From NCBI GenBank assembly GCA_029204045.2, contig CM055076.1, positions 22,792,743 to 22,856,742 of the forward strand: a DNA stretch of 64,000 bases. Direction: 5' to 3'. Below are positions 22,198 to 33,885 of this stretch, one piece after another. Each line of letters begins with the position of its first letter. Within the stretch, counting starts at the first letter, position 1. A program made the position numbers and the translations under genes. Below the pieces are notes generated by a model that made no database searches, had not been told where the DNA came from, and saw nothing but the letters and a program-made list of their open reading frames with translations. Source of the DNA: Tillandsia leiboldiana. Lineage: Eukaryota > Streptophyta > Magnoliopsida > Poales > Bromeliaceae.

Positions 22198-25100
22198 TCA
22201 TAACATAGAATTCCTGAATGTGGAGAGTAGTTTAGGTGAGAAAAGCAAAACGAAAGCCAGGATTGATCCGAAGAGCATTTTGATCATGTATTGCACAATG
22301 TCCATGTCGGATTGCGTGGAAGTGCTGTCATCGTGGGTGATCATGGCAGAGGCAGAGGGGAGGGCTTCGATGATTGCATCTGCTAGATCAGAAATGAAGG
22401 TAGAGGTGCAGCCGAGAGCGGGCACCCTGCCCCAGTTCTTGATGCCTGACTGTAAAGCCAAGTGCTTGTACTCCATGTCGATTTCTTCCAGGGTTTCAAT
22501 ATGCTCGCTCACAAAACTGTATGCATGCTCAAACAGAATAAGGTCTTTTGTTCAAGAAAACTAAATTAATTACTTTTGTTCTAGATGCCAATGGAAGCTA
22601 ACAAAACAGTAATGGCGTTATTACAAATAAATCCACAAATGGAATGGAAGCAGTAATAGTTGCTTGAAGTTAGTGTAGTTTCTTGAACACTATCAACATG
22701 GGAACTTAAATTCCAACCAGATGATGGCAAAGTAAAGAGTCCTAGAATGACCGCCAAATTCTCCAGAAACAAGAGCAGGGCGACAACGATAGAAGTCAAT
22801 ATCAGAGATATGCACTAAACAAGCTATGTAGAAAATTATTGTACTGGGTCAATTTCGTCATCACCAGAATTAGCAAAATTTCTATAGCTATACATAATGC
22901 ATAGTAGAGTGAGAAAAATCGACAGGATTAAAATAAGCAACATGTTGGGGAAACAAGTAAAATGAGCTAAAGATTGCATTAGACCAATGAAAGATGGTCG
23001 CATTTAATGCATACCTCACAGGAACAGCCAGGAGACTCTTTACACCTTTTTGACCAAGCTCAACTATAACTTCATCAGTGTAAGGCTTCAGCCACTGAAC
23101 TGGGCCAACTCGGCTCTGTAACAATGTTCAAAAAATTGCAACTGATAAGCTAGGATTTAAGTATCCATCGGCACAGGCATATCCACCGTGCCGTACCGTG
23201 CCAACAAGATACCGGCACGATACAACTCCCGTGTCGATGGCACAATTCAAAACCCTTTTTTCTTAAATTTACTAAATAATTTTCTCAATAAAGTTCAAAA
23301 TATTTGATAAAGACACATAATAAGCAATTAAAAAAATTTGTTGCTAAAGAAAATAAATATTTCATGCCATTATGTGTCGGCACGCATGTATTTTTTGTGA
23401 CCGGCACTCATCGGCACAGCTCGGCACGCACCGTGCCGTACCGTGCCGGCAAGTTTTCTGCACAACCCGGTGCCACGGCACTTAAATCCTTGCTGATAAG
23501 GCTATCTGCTTAGCCCTTTAAAAATCAATACTTCTTTAAGGCTATTTATTTTTTTTGTGGTGTTGTAAATACTAAAATCTCGAGAAAAGTAAAGACTATG
23601 CTTTAGTACATGAAACAAAACAATAGTATAGATCTCGAACACATCTCCAATACCTGGTAAGCAAGAGTATGGTTGTTGGAGATTCCTCTGGATTTTAACT
23701 CATCCATTATCAGGGTGATACACTCCTCCATTTGATCTCTATAAGGATCTCCTGCATCCTCAACATAGCTAAGTGGAACTCCATGCGCACTGAAGAATAT
23801 CATAACCTATAAAAAGGAGAGCCCATAATGAGAATTGAAAGAAATTAACTTCCCCAGTCTTCTTCACAGTTTACTAACTCCCCGGTTTCAATAAAAAATG
23901 AACTTGTTGCAGTTGAAACAAGAATGGTTTTGCGCTACAATATCAATAGTACCCTTGTTTCTAATCAGGACCGGCTGAAATTGGTTCGTTTCAGCCAAAA
24001 TAATTGTAGAAGCTCTGCGAAGCACCATTTCGCAGTCCATTCAGGAATAGACTCTTACATGCAGAATAATAATTTAGTATGAATTAAGCTTCATCACATA
24101 AAAATAGAAACAACGGTTGTGCCCAGTTATTCTCACCAAAAAACTACAAGCAATCACAGCATACAAATCAAACATCAAGCTGAAAGTTTTGGCAAGTACA
24201 TCTGAAAAAATAGAATTACCTCTTCAGGATTAGAGAAACTTGATAGTTCTTTCTGTATCAAATCAGCCATTGATTTAATATAACCACTGCGCTGATACCA
24301 AAATTCAATGATTGATACCGGCAGTCTTGAAAAATAATGATCCTCCCTGTATGCAGAAAAAAATTACAAAAGATATTCAAGATAGATCGCATAATAAAAT
24401 ACAGTAAGACTTCCAAACAAATGTAGCTCTCTACCGGAAGACATTCTGAAGAACACGGATGCTTGAGCCACTTGTTGATATGGAGAATTGAGGATAAAGT
24501 GGAAGAACAACAAGCTTAGTAATATTATCCTTCTTTATCTGTCATAATGTGTGGATCAAAACAATTATTATTAGTCATTAGGTCATACAGTATGATTTCT
24601 ATATAAATAATATAATATGCCACTTCTTTGTTTCATCAGAAATGTGAACTAGCATCACTTTCTACTCATTTTTACTCTTCCCCACAAAAATGTTACAATG
24701 ATGAACATCATTTGGAAAAATGTATTGCAAACATTATATTCACCAAATTTCCAAACTCATCACATACATAATGAATGTGAGCACATTTAGCTGACCATCT
24801 TCCCTAAAGAAGCCTGATGCTTGTATGTGATTTCAATACAGGCTTTGAGATGGAACTAAATACAAATTTTCAGAACGAATTTTTTAAAACATTAATAATG
24901 GCTCTTAAAAACAGAAAGTAGCAGATTCTACATAGCAATAATTCACTACAACTTAACCACAAAAGTTCAAATCAAGGGGAATAAAACAAAAAACAAAAAT
25001 TTGAAGAATTGGATGTTTAATTCAGAAAGAAAAAACAGCAAATACCAAAACTTCGTTCATTATTTCAAGTTGAAAATATTGAAATAACTAACCTGATGAA

Positions 25101-26864
25101 GGGCTTTTTCAGTAAAGGGATGCCAATATCGCATGCCAACATAGACATTTACAGGCAAATTCTTCTCTTCCAGAGTTGCCTTCAGAGCATGCGCCTGAAA
25201 TATGTTACAAGTAAGAAAAGGAGGTTGGTAGCAAGTATTTTCCTAACAAGTAGTACAATTTTGGAGATCATGACAGTCTCAAGATAATCATAAGAACCAG
25301 AGGAAGTGTACAATCTGTAATGAAAAATCACAGATGATAAAAGATTATTTTTCATATGAGAACTGATAGGAAATGGAAGATTGATTCAGAACGAACAACA
25401 GGGGAGTGAGATATAGACCTGCTCATCTGTTATTCTTCGTAAAGGTGATCCACCACCAATAGCAGCATAACCCTCTTTACTCTTAGGAGCTCTGACTACA
25501 GAAATTAGTTTGGCCAGTGGTCTTTGAAGAAACCTGAACAACCTTGGAAGTCGAATTATATCCTGTGACATATGAGATCAAATTAGAGAATTTAGAATTA
25601 AACAGAAAATGGTATTCTAATGCATAAGGTTCCCAGCAAGATAATGTTTTAGGATGGTCAAAGCATGCAAAACTTATCTTTGATTACAATTGAGGTTGTC
25701 CTATAACTCAAGCCCATGCCCTTGGGGCGCGCAAAGATATGCCTTTCTATCATATTTAACTAATGTTATCAACTAATTAGACATGGAAAGTGAAATAGGC
25801 ATGATTGGATAAATTTTATACCCTCTTTTGTTAGACTCTTAAGAAAAGTATTTTCTGTATGATTAGATAATTACGCAAAGCCCATGAAAGCAGAATTGCG
25901 TAATTGCATATCAAGATAATCAAGTATCCTCTTAGTAATAATATGCTACCACACAATAAAAGTTCCAATGAAGACACCACCTATGGACCAATTGATAGTA
26001 AAGTTACTGATAGAGAGAAAGAAATCGGCTAAAATAAAAGATTACATGTTAGCTTACTTTTTAGATTACATGTTTGCATACTTTCTTCGACCTTTTAAAA
26101 TCATTTATTTAAAATCTATTCAATTTACTCTTCGAATGAATTAGTGTAACACTGATGAACCTATTGTTCAAACTAAGAGAACTAAGGCCAAAAAATGATT
26201 TATAAGACAGATTAAAGCTTCCATCAGTCAAAAGTAAGATGTAAAATGTGCATAATCATATACCGGATCAGCAAACAGATTGAACAGAAATGGCTGAACA
26301 TCTTGAAGGGTCTCTGGACCTCCAAGATTCAATAGCAGCACGCCAACTCTTTCTTTTGCAGTATTTAAAGGAACCCGGGTGATATTTTCATCCAAAATAT
26401 ATGCTTCTGCTGAAGACAAAGTCTTGCCAGCAAGGTGACGCCTTTTATGAGGTGTGTTCAAACATGCTGTGGCTAAACGCCTATTTTTATTAGTACATGA
26501 ATAAGACAGGCATGCAACTAATTCAAATGATTTATTACATTTATGCAACTTTTCTTCTGCGTATCGCAAGTTAGGCGTGAAGTAACTTGTAAAAGCCTTT
26601 GTCCTGAAGCAAGACCTGAAGATAATAGAATAAAACATTACTAACGGAAAAAAAAATACAGCAATTACATTATTATTATTTTATTTTAAATAGAGAAGCT
26701 TCTCCAACATAAGAAAAAATAAGGACTTTGGAGTGATAACAATTTAACACTGGAACTCCATATAAAAAAGTCAGAGTGTGTTGAACTTACAGTTCTGAAG
26801 CATTTCGCTGACAACAAAAACTAGAGAGTTTGGTATGAGGAACACTATATCCAACAGCTTCCAT
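22198..26864 (-). CDS. FC1: Ferrochelatase, FC1 type, nine coding exons
   Basis: Inserts Fe2+ into protoporphyrin IX, the last step of haem synthesis; plant enzymes are plastid-targeted. Exons (minus): 26791-26864, 26264-26615, 25419-25562, 25093-25194, 24435-24538, 24220-24346, 23654-23806, 23015-23115, 22198-22516. Every intron is GT-AG and the phases fit, giving 1,476 nt and 491 residues. The start ATG (26862-26864, MEAVGYS) follows a UTR acceptor by 28 nt. Family motifs are in order: LLLNLGGPETLQDV, LFADPDIIRLP, GGGSPLRRIT, VGMRYWHPFTEKAL, LPLYPQFS, SAHGVP with the metal-ligand His at about 309, and HIETLEEID with the catalytic Glu at about 393. The first ~90 residues look like a plastid transit region. 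The C-terminus ends in a hydrophobic helix (LFGSILAFVLLFSPK) and lacks the CAB motif of FC2, hence FC1. It appears intact. Assignment of the type rests on remembered family differences. Confidence 0.95.
23152..23490. mobile_element. Foldback MITE inside FC1 intron 7
   Basis: Inverted ends AGGATTTAAG and CTTAAATCCT enclose a region with repeated cggcac / gtgccg words that fold back strongly. Imperfect direct repeats containing ctgataag flank it, so the TSD is not cleanly resolved. It lies between coding exons 7 and 8 and leaves both splice sites intact. Confidence 0.6.
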
Positions 26865-27713
26865 ATTCTCAAGGTAGTATTGAAATCTTCAGCTGAGAGG
26901 GAAGACACAGTATCATGTACAATCTTATCTAAACAACTTCTTTAAAGACGAACCAAAAGTTAGCAGTTAACAAACATAACATGGTAATATTACTTGTTCA
27001 TGAATATTTGAGATGAAAAGAACAAAAAAAAAAAAACAGAATTCCAAATTCTCTTTCACATCAAGATTTCCCAATCTCAGATAAAATAATGCAAATACAA
27101 ACACAAAGGTCCACAAAACAATGGAGAAATCAAATGCCGAGATCAACGAAATATGGTATATGAAAACACATTATACAAATCAAATTGGACAGCTAGAGAT
27201 GTCAAGTATCATCAATTTACTCCCAAATTCTAATATTCAAATCAGAAGGTTAAAAAGTCCCTCCATGGCGGTGAATCAAACTGCATAATTAAGATTCATT
27301 CAGATAAGAACAAATGCTCGATTTTGAAGATGGGTGACTATATTCCTTCAACAAGGTGACCCGAAAACACAAATAGGGAAAAAGAATGTTCTCCTCTCTG
27401 AATCAACAGCGCATTCCAAACGTTCTCTGCAGTTTATCTAATTTTGGCTTGCAACTATTTCATGAATCGATCACAATGGGCAACGATCCTGAATTCGGAA
27501 TCTTTACACCAATTACCATCACATAAAAGACAAAAAAAGGGAAATGGAAAAGGTGATCAACAGCAATCTTTGGGAAAAATGATAACGAACCACGGATCCG
27601 AACTAAGAAATAAGAAATTACAAAAAAGAACGATGATGTCCTTGGATCGGAATGAAGAATTAAGAACTTCGGAGAAAAATGGAATGATCGAGGGGAGGAC
27701 GACGTACCTCAGG

Positions 27714-28310
27714 GGGATTTTTTAAAAATAACCCTCTCCAATTTTGAAATTTGCAATCTAACCCTATCAAAAAAAATTTTGCAAAACTAACCCTACTTTT
27801 GCCACCTCGGCGCCACGTAGGGGTGCCAGCGTGAAGGCGCTGAAGCGGTCAGCGCCTTCACAATATTCCTATGAAGGCGCTGAACCGCTCAGCGCCTTCA
27901 TGACTTATGTTGAAGGTGCTGAAGGGTTCAGCGCCTTCATAGAAATATTATGAAGGCGCTGATCTCTTCAGCGCCTTCATGATATATGCTGAAGGCGCTG
28001 GTTCATTCAGCGCCTTCAGCATATACTATAACCGCGTCGAGGACTTAGTCATTTTTGGTGGAAAAATGGCTAAGTCCTCAGTGTGAGCCAAAATTGGCTT
28101 CTCTGTAAAGGGGCTGAGTGGCTCAGCGCCTTTAGTGATTTACACTGAAGGCGCTGAGTGGCTCAGCGCCTTTAGTAATTTACACTGAAGGCGCTGAGTC
28201 GCTCAGCGCTTTTGGTGATTTACACTAAAGGCGCTGAGCCACTCAGCGCCTCTAGTGCAGAACACTAAAGGCGCTGAATGGCTCAGCGCCTTTAGCTGGG
28301 CACACAGCCA
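27714..28310. repeat. Left TIR of the MULE with about ten hairpin modules
   Basis: After ~110 bp of ordinary terminus, ~30-bp units of the form tgaaggcgctga-loop-tcagcgccttca recur about ten times between 27830 and 28300. Each is a near-perfect hairpin with conserved arms and a variable short loop. A larger hairpin built on gaggacttag / ctaagtcctc sits at about 28035-28080 in their midst. Confidence 0.85.
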
Positions 28311-28486
28311 ACACTTAACATCACATTAAAAAAATTCCAAAATTGTACAACAAGTTCAAGCTTTGACAAAATACATTCACAAACACCAACAAATAACATT
28401 GATCAATCAACCAGCAATTATTTCATTCACAGAATCGAGTTAAGTAACATGAAAGAATAAAATTTTCAAAAATTGAACTCAAAAGC

Positions 28487-31014
28487 TCAATTTTGAGCAC
28501 GTCCTCGACCTCGACGTCCTCGCCCACGCCCACGTCCACGCCCTCGCCCTCGCCCTCGCCCTCGCCCACGGGGAACAGCAAGGCCGATGATAGGTATATC
28601 ATCGAGAAGCTCGACTGCTGCCGATTGATTGAGCTCCTCGATGATACCACCCTCATCCTGTGACGGTATATGCTCGATCTCCTGTTGCGATGATGACCTT
28701 GGACGACGGCGTGAATATGTCGATGAAAATGATGTCCGTGGGACTGGCGGCGGGAGCGAAGCTGACGTCGAAGGTCCTGTCATCGGTGCCTGAATGGTCG
28801 GAGATGGAGATCGTGGCACCTGAAAGAGTGTAAATAGTTTGTTAATATGAATTTGAAATCTTAATTTGAATTCTATGCTAAATGGTACCTGATGACTCGA
28901 AGTCGCTCCCTCATCGGAAGGTCGGGCTCCCTCATATGAAGGTAATGTCATCGGTGCCTGAATGGTAGGAGATGAAGATCGTGGCACCTGAAAGAGTGTA
29001 ACTAGTTTGTTAATATGAATTTGAAAACTTAATTTGAATTCTATGCTAAATGGTACCTGATGACTCGAAGTCGCTCCCTCATTTGAAGGTCGGGCTGCCT
29101 CTCTGGCCGTAGGTTCAGATGGTACATGCTGTAGTACCATCTGAATATCGCCGCTCATTTCTCTCAAAGTCCGAACAATAGTATCAGTCGGCGGTGGGTG
29201 CTGCCAAATCTGGTCGACAATGGTTTGAACATGTCGTAGTGTGTCGGCCTGCATTATAAATTAGAAATTAAAATTAAATTTATATGAGGAAAGTTGAATA
29301 TAGTAAATTTATATATATAAATTTTAATACCAGTGATCTCTCGATATGTCCACGAGGGTGGAAAGTCAGCGGAGGACGCTGTACTGGATGAGAAATCCAT
29401 CGTCGTGTAATGCTCCAGTACCACTCCATGTATATGGATGCCGCTTGCAGTGAGTCATCACCAGCAGCCGGGGCTTGATCAAAAATGTGATCAAGCCTCT
29501 CGGACCACCTCTCAATGTGGTCAGCATGAAATGCTATCCAGTCCTCCTCCGCACGCCCACGTACTGTGATGCGTGGGATGGACTCCACATTGACAGGTAT
29601 ATGCTGCAGGAGACCGAACTGCCGCATGACTCGGTCTGGCACGTGCATCTCCACCATATGAAAGCATATCAGGACTGTCCGTGCACGCCAGACCACTGAG
29701 CCATGCACACAGAAATCAGGTAATGTCTCTATAACCTGATCTGTGTAGGGCATCCATATAACCTGTTAATCGACAAAATGATTAGTGTTGAATAAAACAT
29801 CTACATACTTAAAGTATGTAATAAAAGATCTACATACCTGCGCCTCTCGCTGCTGATCCAGCTCGTCTCTGTAGAACTCAATGTCACACGTCTTGACATT
29901 GGTTCCGTAACGCAGCCCTCCAGTGTTGCCCCATCTAGATTATAAAAAATATATATTAGTTGCATTTATAATTGAAATACAAAAATCTACTTTATGAAAA
30001 AAAATATCTTACCGGCAACCCAGGGGTCGATCGAGCATCTCGGGCTGATCTAGGATGCGCGTAGGTCGGCCGATGTGAAGATGGTCCCAAGACCAGATCT
30101 GTAAATTGACGCCAACAGGTTAAATGAATTAAACAAATATATATTACCAATATAAAGATAAATCTGAAATCCAAAAATCAGATTTTATACCTGCAATAGG
30201 GTAGCAAAACAACAGCATTCGGCCTTCCCGTTCCTCGCGGCATCAGCTAGTGCCCGATATAGATACGCCAGTGTCGCAGCGCCCCACGCATAAGCGCCGC
30301 AAATAGCAAAGTCAGCTAAAAGTGGTAGCCACTTTAGATGAACTTTGTATCCGCTGGGGTTTGGCATCAGACTACCGCCGATCTGATATAGCATATAAGC
30401 GCGGGCGGTAGCTGCGACTAATCCGGTGGGGGCATCCAGAGGTATATCATGAAAAACACGATATAACCAATCTAGTGATACCTCAGGTTTCTTGAGTTCC
30501 TCAGGCGCCGCCCCCAATAACTCCATGCACAGAGCACGCCAGTCGTGGAGGGTGGAACCAGAGACCGGTGCACCATGCACACGGAGACCCGAGATGACCG
30601 CCACATCCTGGAGTGTGACGGTCATCTCACCGTGGCGCAAATGGAAGGTCTGGGTCTCCGGTCTCCACCTCTCGGCAAGAGCGCCCAGTAGAGATTGATC
30701 GAGTACCAACCGTCGCAGTCGGGATAACCCGTAGAATCCCGACTGGCGAAGCAGGTCGAGTACCCCTGGATGATCAAGCTCCCACTGGTTCATCTTGCGG
30801 CCGTGCTCTGCGAAGGGGACGGGACGATAATCCTGTAATGCAAAAATAAAAAATAGTTAGCTCTTACATATAAAATATAGTCAGCTTATTTATAATATTT
30901 GAAAAAATAAAAAATTATATCTCTTACCTCAGTCGTGATAAAGGCTGACCTATGGCTATGCTGGTCCACCAGTACAGACCCATCAACTGGCCCCGCGTCC
31001 TCGTGATCTGCCAT
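28487..31014 (-). CDS. Plant mobile domain (MAIL/PMD-like) protein
   Basis: Exons: 30928-31014, 30191-30832, 30013-30098, 29838-29934, 29331-29762, 29057-29248, 28889-28987, 28487-28819. All junctions are GT-AG and phases agree, giving 655 residues. It starts MADHEDAGPVDGSVL, then the plant mobile domain (GEMTVTLQDVAVISGLRVHG, WLPLLADF, RALADAARNGKAE, WSWDHLHIGRP) across about residues 45-420, then a Ser/Pro-rich linker and a C-terminal (RG)n tail. Host PMD proteins (MAIN, MAIL1) are nuclear and act in transposon silencing and genome stability; a relative sits in plant phosphatase-7-like proteins. PMD genes are known to travel in MULEs. Exons 7 and 8 begin with near-identical sequence from a 168-bp tandem duplication. 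No premature stop is seen, so it may be functional; its role in the element is unknown. Confidence 0.85.
28781..29116. repeat. 168-bp tandem duplication of an exon-intron unit in the PMD gene
   Basis: Two adjacent copies begin at 28781 and 28949 (catcggtgcctgaatggt). Each holds the start of one short exon, the intron, and the end of the previous exon. The unit is a multiple of 3 and keeps the splice sites, so the duplication simply adds a 33-codon exon. Confidence 0.85.
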
Positions 31015-31060
31015 CTGCAATTAGCAATGTACATATTAGTAACATGATTGATAGAAATAA

Positions 31061-32341
31061 TTAAATATTAAGACAAGATAAATATAATTGTGTAAATCGA
31101 CCAGTATTGATTTGTCGAATATTAAGATCTGTATGATCTACAACATACTGATTAATCCAATTAGTATCGGAAAGAAAACGATCCGGATGATCAATAAATT
31201 CATTTTCCTCGTCAGGATTGTCTACGTAATCATTGCTGATTTGTGGGTTGTCCACTTGAGTGTAAATTGCATTTGCAAGATCATTTAACCCTCCATCATG
31301 ATTTTCATCTATATCTGGAAATGGAACATCCGGTTCGTCATCCTCACTACTATTCAGATCATCATGGATTGGTGAATCCTCATGATTAATATCACTATCA
31401 CCACCCCTGTCAACATTATCACCTCCTTCCTCAACATTCGTATCAAATTCATTAATAGCAGGTGGATTCCAATGTTCATAGGAATTAGATAACCTGTAAA
31501 TTTGGTAAACATAAAATTCCAACATTGCCATTAATTTAAAACTTAACATTTAATTTATATTTGTACTTACCCCCAATCAGAAGGTTCTAGTTGTAAATGA
31601 GACATCCTTGGTTCAATACGGGAGGTCGTGCATTGTTCGCGTGATGTCGTGGCATGCGTGCGGTGTCCGCGTGAGGTCGTGGCTTGCGTGTGTCCGCGTG
31701 AGGTCGTGGCTTGCGTGTGTGTGGTCGTAGGTGCCACACATGTGGTCGTTGGTGGCACACTACTAAACGAGCAAGGTACAACACTCTCAATCGGGTCATA
31801 CTCACTTTCTCTGCAATGTATATAATATTTAAGTCCATTTAAATAATATGCTAAATGACAAAATGACAAAATTATTAGGTTGTTGTTCTAACCTTGTCAT
31901 TCTGACACCACCTTCGTGTGGAATATGTTGATCACTCATTACATTGGCGGAAGGACCCAAATCAATATAATTGTGGAGCATACTCGTGTAATAACCTTGC
32001 GGTTCAAAATTTTCCGACGGTTGTAACTCTTTCTCAATGTATACCGTCACAACACCATGATGTTCACATAATCCGATCATTCCCTCCAATGATTCATCAT
32101 CTAGTACTTCGTGAGCTAAATATCCACCACCGACCGTAGGACAACCAATAGTAAATTTTAAACGAAATTGTTCTCTTGTACAATTTACTAAACGATACAT
32201 TCTCCTCTCAAACCTACTATATGTACAATCAGAAGGTATCGCGATTAACTTTTTTTGACCGCCGATATATCGTGGACCATTCCCATCGATAACTAATTGT
32301 CCATCCCAATGAACACTTATGGGCATGCGATTAGTAGCCAT
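31061..32341 (-). pseudogene. mudrA-like transposase, N-terminal part only
   Basis: Three exons with consistent phases: 31893-32341, 31571-31810, 31061-31493, coding for 373 residues from MATNRMPISVHWDG. The first exon resembles the N-terminal region found in plant MuDR transposases (ISVHWDGQLVI, AHEVLDDES, VTVYIEKE). The second is Thr/Ser-rich with a repeated TTSRGHTQA unit. The third is an acidic linker (GGDNVDRGGD, DLNSSEDDEPDVPFPD). The frame then stops at 31061 before any catalytic domain. In a full transposase the DDE core and SWIM finger follow; here the PMD gene starts 47 bp downstream. It could be a truncated relic or a deliberately short protein. Similarity is from memory, so family membership is moderately sure. 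Confidence 0.6.
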
Positions 32342-32389
32342 TTCAACTACAAAACAAAATTTAACCACTTCAAAATACTACTTTTAACT

Positions 32390-33137
32390 TCTCACTGTGA
32401 GGGGATCTCTCACAGTGAGCGATCTCTCACTACTGTGAGGGGAAGCTCTCTCCATGTGAGAGAGTGATGTTTACTCTCTCACAGTGAGCTCATAGTGAGT
32501 TCACAGTGCTTCTAGCCCTAAATTACAGTATTGTTTAAATAGACTTTGCAGCAAAATTATAAGTTGTGTTCTTATCGTTTAAATTTTTATTTTTTTGAGG
32601 GGGGTTAATCAGTGAGAGAGCTAAGCTCTCTCACAGTGAGAGATCAAGCTCTCTCACTGTGAGAGATAACTCTAATCTCTCACTGTGAGAGATCTTGATC
32701 TCTCACAGTGAGAGATCAATCTCTCTCACAGTGAGAGATCAAGCTCTCTCACTGTGAGAGATCACTCTCACAGTGAGAGAGTGAAGCTCTCACAGTGAGA
32801 GATCAAGCTCTCTCACTGTGAGAGATAACTCTAATCTCTCACTGTGAGAGATCTTGATCTCTCACAGTGAAAGATCAATCTCTCTCACAGTGAGAGATCA
32901 AGCTCTCTCACTGTGAGAGATCACTCTCACAGTGAGAGAGTGAAGCTCTCACAGTGAGAGATCAAGCTCTCTCACTGTGAGAGATAACTCTAATCTCTCA
33001 CTGTGAGAGATCTTGATCTCTCACAGTGAGAGATCAATCTCTCTCACAGTGAGAGATCAAGCTCTCTCACTGTGAGAGATCACTCTCACAGTGAGAGAGT
33101 GAAGCTCTCACAGTGAGAGATCAAGATCTCTTACAGT

Positions 33138-33182
<45 letters not shown>
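32390..33182. repeat. Palindromic 159-bp tandem array and (AG)n tract
   Basis: The word ctctcac-agtgagag and its inverse recur dozens of times. The marker gagataactctaatc occurs at 32663, 32822 and 32981, giving an exact 159-bp period for about three units. Each unit is a chain of small palindromes. A pure AG repeat follows at about 33140-33182. It lies upstream of the mudrA-like gene, where the element's promoter would be. Confidence 0.9.
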
Positions 33183-33185
<3 letters not shown>

Positions 33186-33379
33186 TCACAGTTCACAGTG
33201 AGAGAGGAGCAATGCGACGGCGACGGCGAAGGCGAAGGCGGCGACGGCGAAGGCGGCGACGGCGAAGGCGACGGCGAGGGGCAATGCGACGGCGAGATCG
33301 GCACAAGCTCTCTGCGGGTCTGCGGGATGAAGAAGATGAAGAAGATGAAGTGCCGCACACTGCTGCCTGCGCGGGGTTA

Positions 33380-33885
33380 TTGCGGTGAAGAAGACGCTGA
33401 AGCGGTCAGCGCCTTTAACATTAAGTTAAAGGCGCTGATCCGACCAGCGTCTTTAACATTAAGTTAAAAGGCGTTGAGGCACTCAGCGTCTTTACAGAGA
33501 AGCCATATTTGGCTTACACTGAGGACTTAGCCATTTTTCCACGAAAACTGACTAAGTCCCCGACGCGGTTATAGTATGTGCTGAAGGCGCTGAATGAACC
33601 AGCGCCTTCAGCATATATCATGAAGGCGCTGAAGTGATCAGCGCCTTCACAATATTCCTATGAAGGCGCTGATCCATTCAGCGCCTTAACATTGGCATGA
33701 AGGCGCTGAGGGGTTCAGCGCCTTCATAGGAATATTGTGAAGGCGCTGATCGCTTCAGCGCCTTCACGTTGTCTGCCCAGCGTGGCGCCGAGGTGGCAAA
33801 AGTAGGGTTAGTTTTGCAAAAAAATTTTTGATAGGGTTAGATTGCAAATTTCAAAATTGGAGAGGGTTATTTTTAAAAAATTCCC
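33380..33885. repeat. Right TIR of the MULE with about eight hairpin modules
   Basis: Inverted counterpart of the left TIR: eight or so tgaaggcgctga...tcagcgcctt modules at 33390-33770, the gaggacttag hairpin at about 33520-33560, then the terminal ~110 bp. The GAAGGCGACGGC-type triplet repeats at about 33215-33300 lie just inside it and are not part of the TIR. Confidence 0.85.

Larger units (their letters stand above)
27714..33885 (-). mobile_element. Mutator-like element carrying a plant-mobile-domain gene
   Basis: A 6.17-kb element with long TIRs. The outer ~110 bp of both ends (from GGG + ATTTTTTAAAAATAACC inward) are nearly identical inverted copies, followed inward by hairpin arrays. 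The flanks are tacctcagg (27705-27713) and tacctcaga (33886-33894), a 9-bp TSD with one mismatch, diagnostic of Mutator-like insertion. Inside, on the minus strand, are a mudrA-like N-terminal gene (32341-31061), a complete plant-mobile-domain gene (31014-28487) and a palindromic 159-bp tandem array (about 32610-33130). No DDE transposase catalytic core or SWIM zinc finger was found, so it is probably non-autonomous. Confidence 0.85.

Noticed and set aside
22581..22799. Short frame with hydrophobic start between FC1 exons 8 and 9
   Set aside because: Entirely intronic; the exon junctions around it join FC1 in frame without it.
28320..28480. Possible additional PMD exon or UTR
   Set aside because: The PMD frame stops at 28487 after the RG tail; nothing beyond suggests coding.
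29475..29699. Plus-strand frame inside the PMD gene
   Set aside because: Antisense shadow of PMD exon 5.
33198..33467. Frame coding for a Glu/Gly/Asp-rich protein next to the MULE right TIR
   Set aside because: It is a triplet repeat (GGCGAAGGCGAC type) running into hairpin modules.
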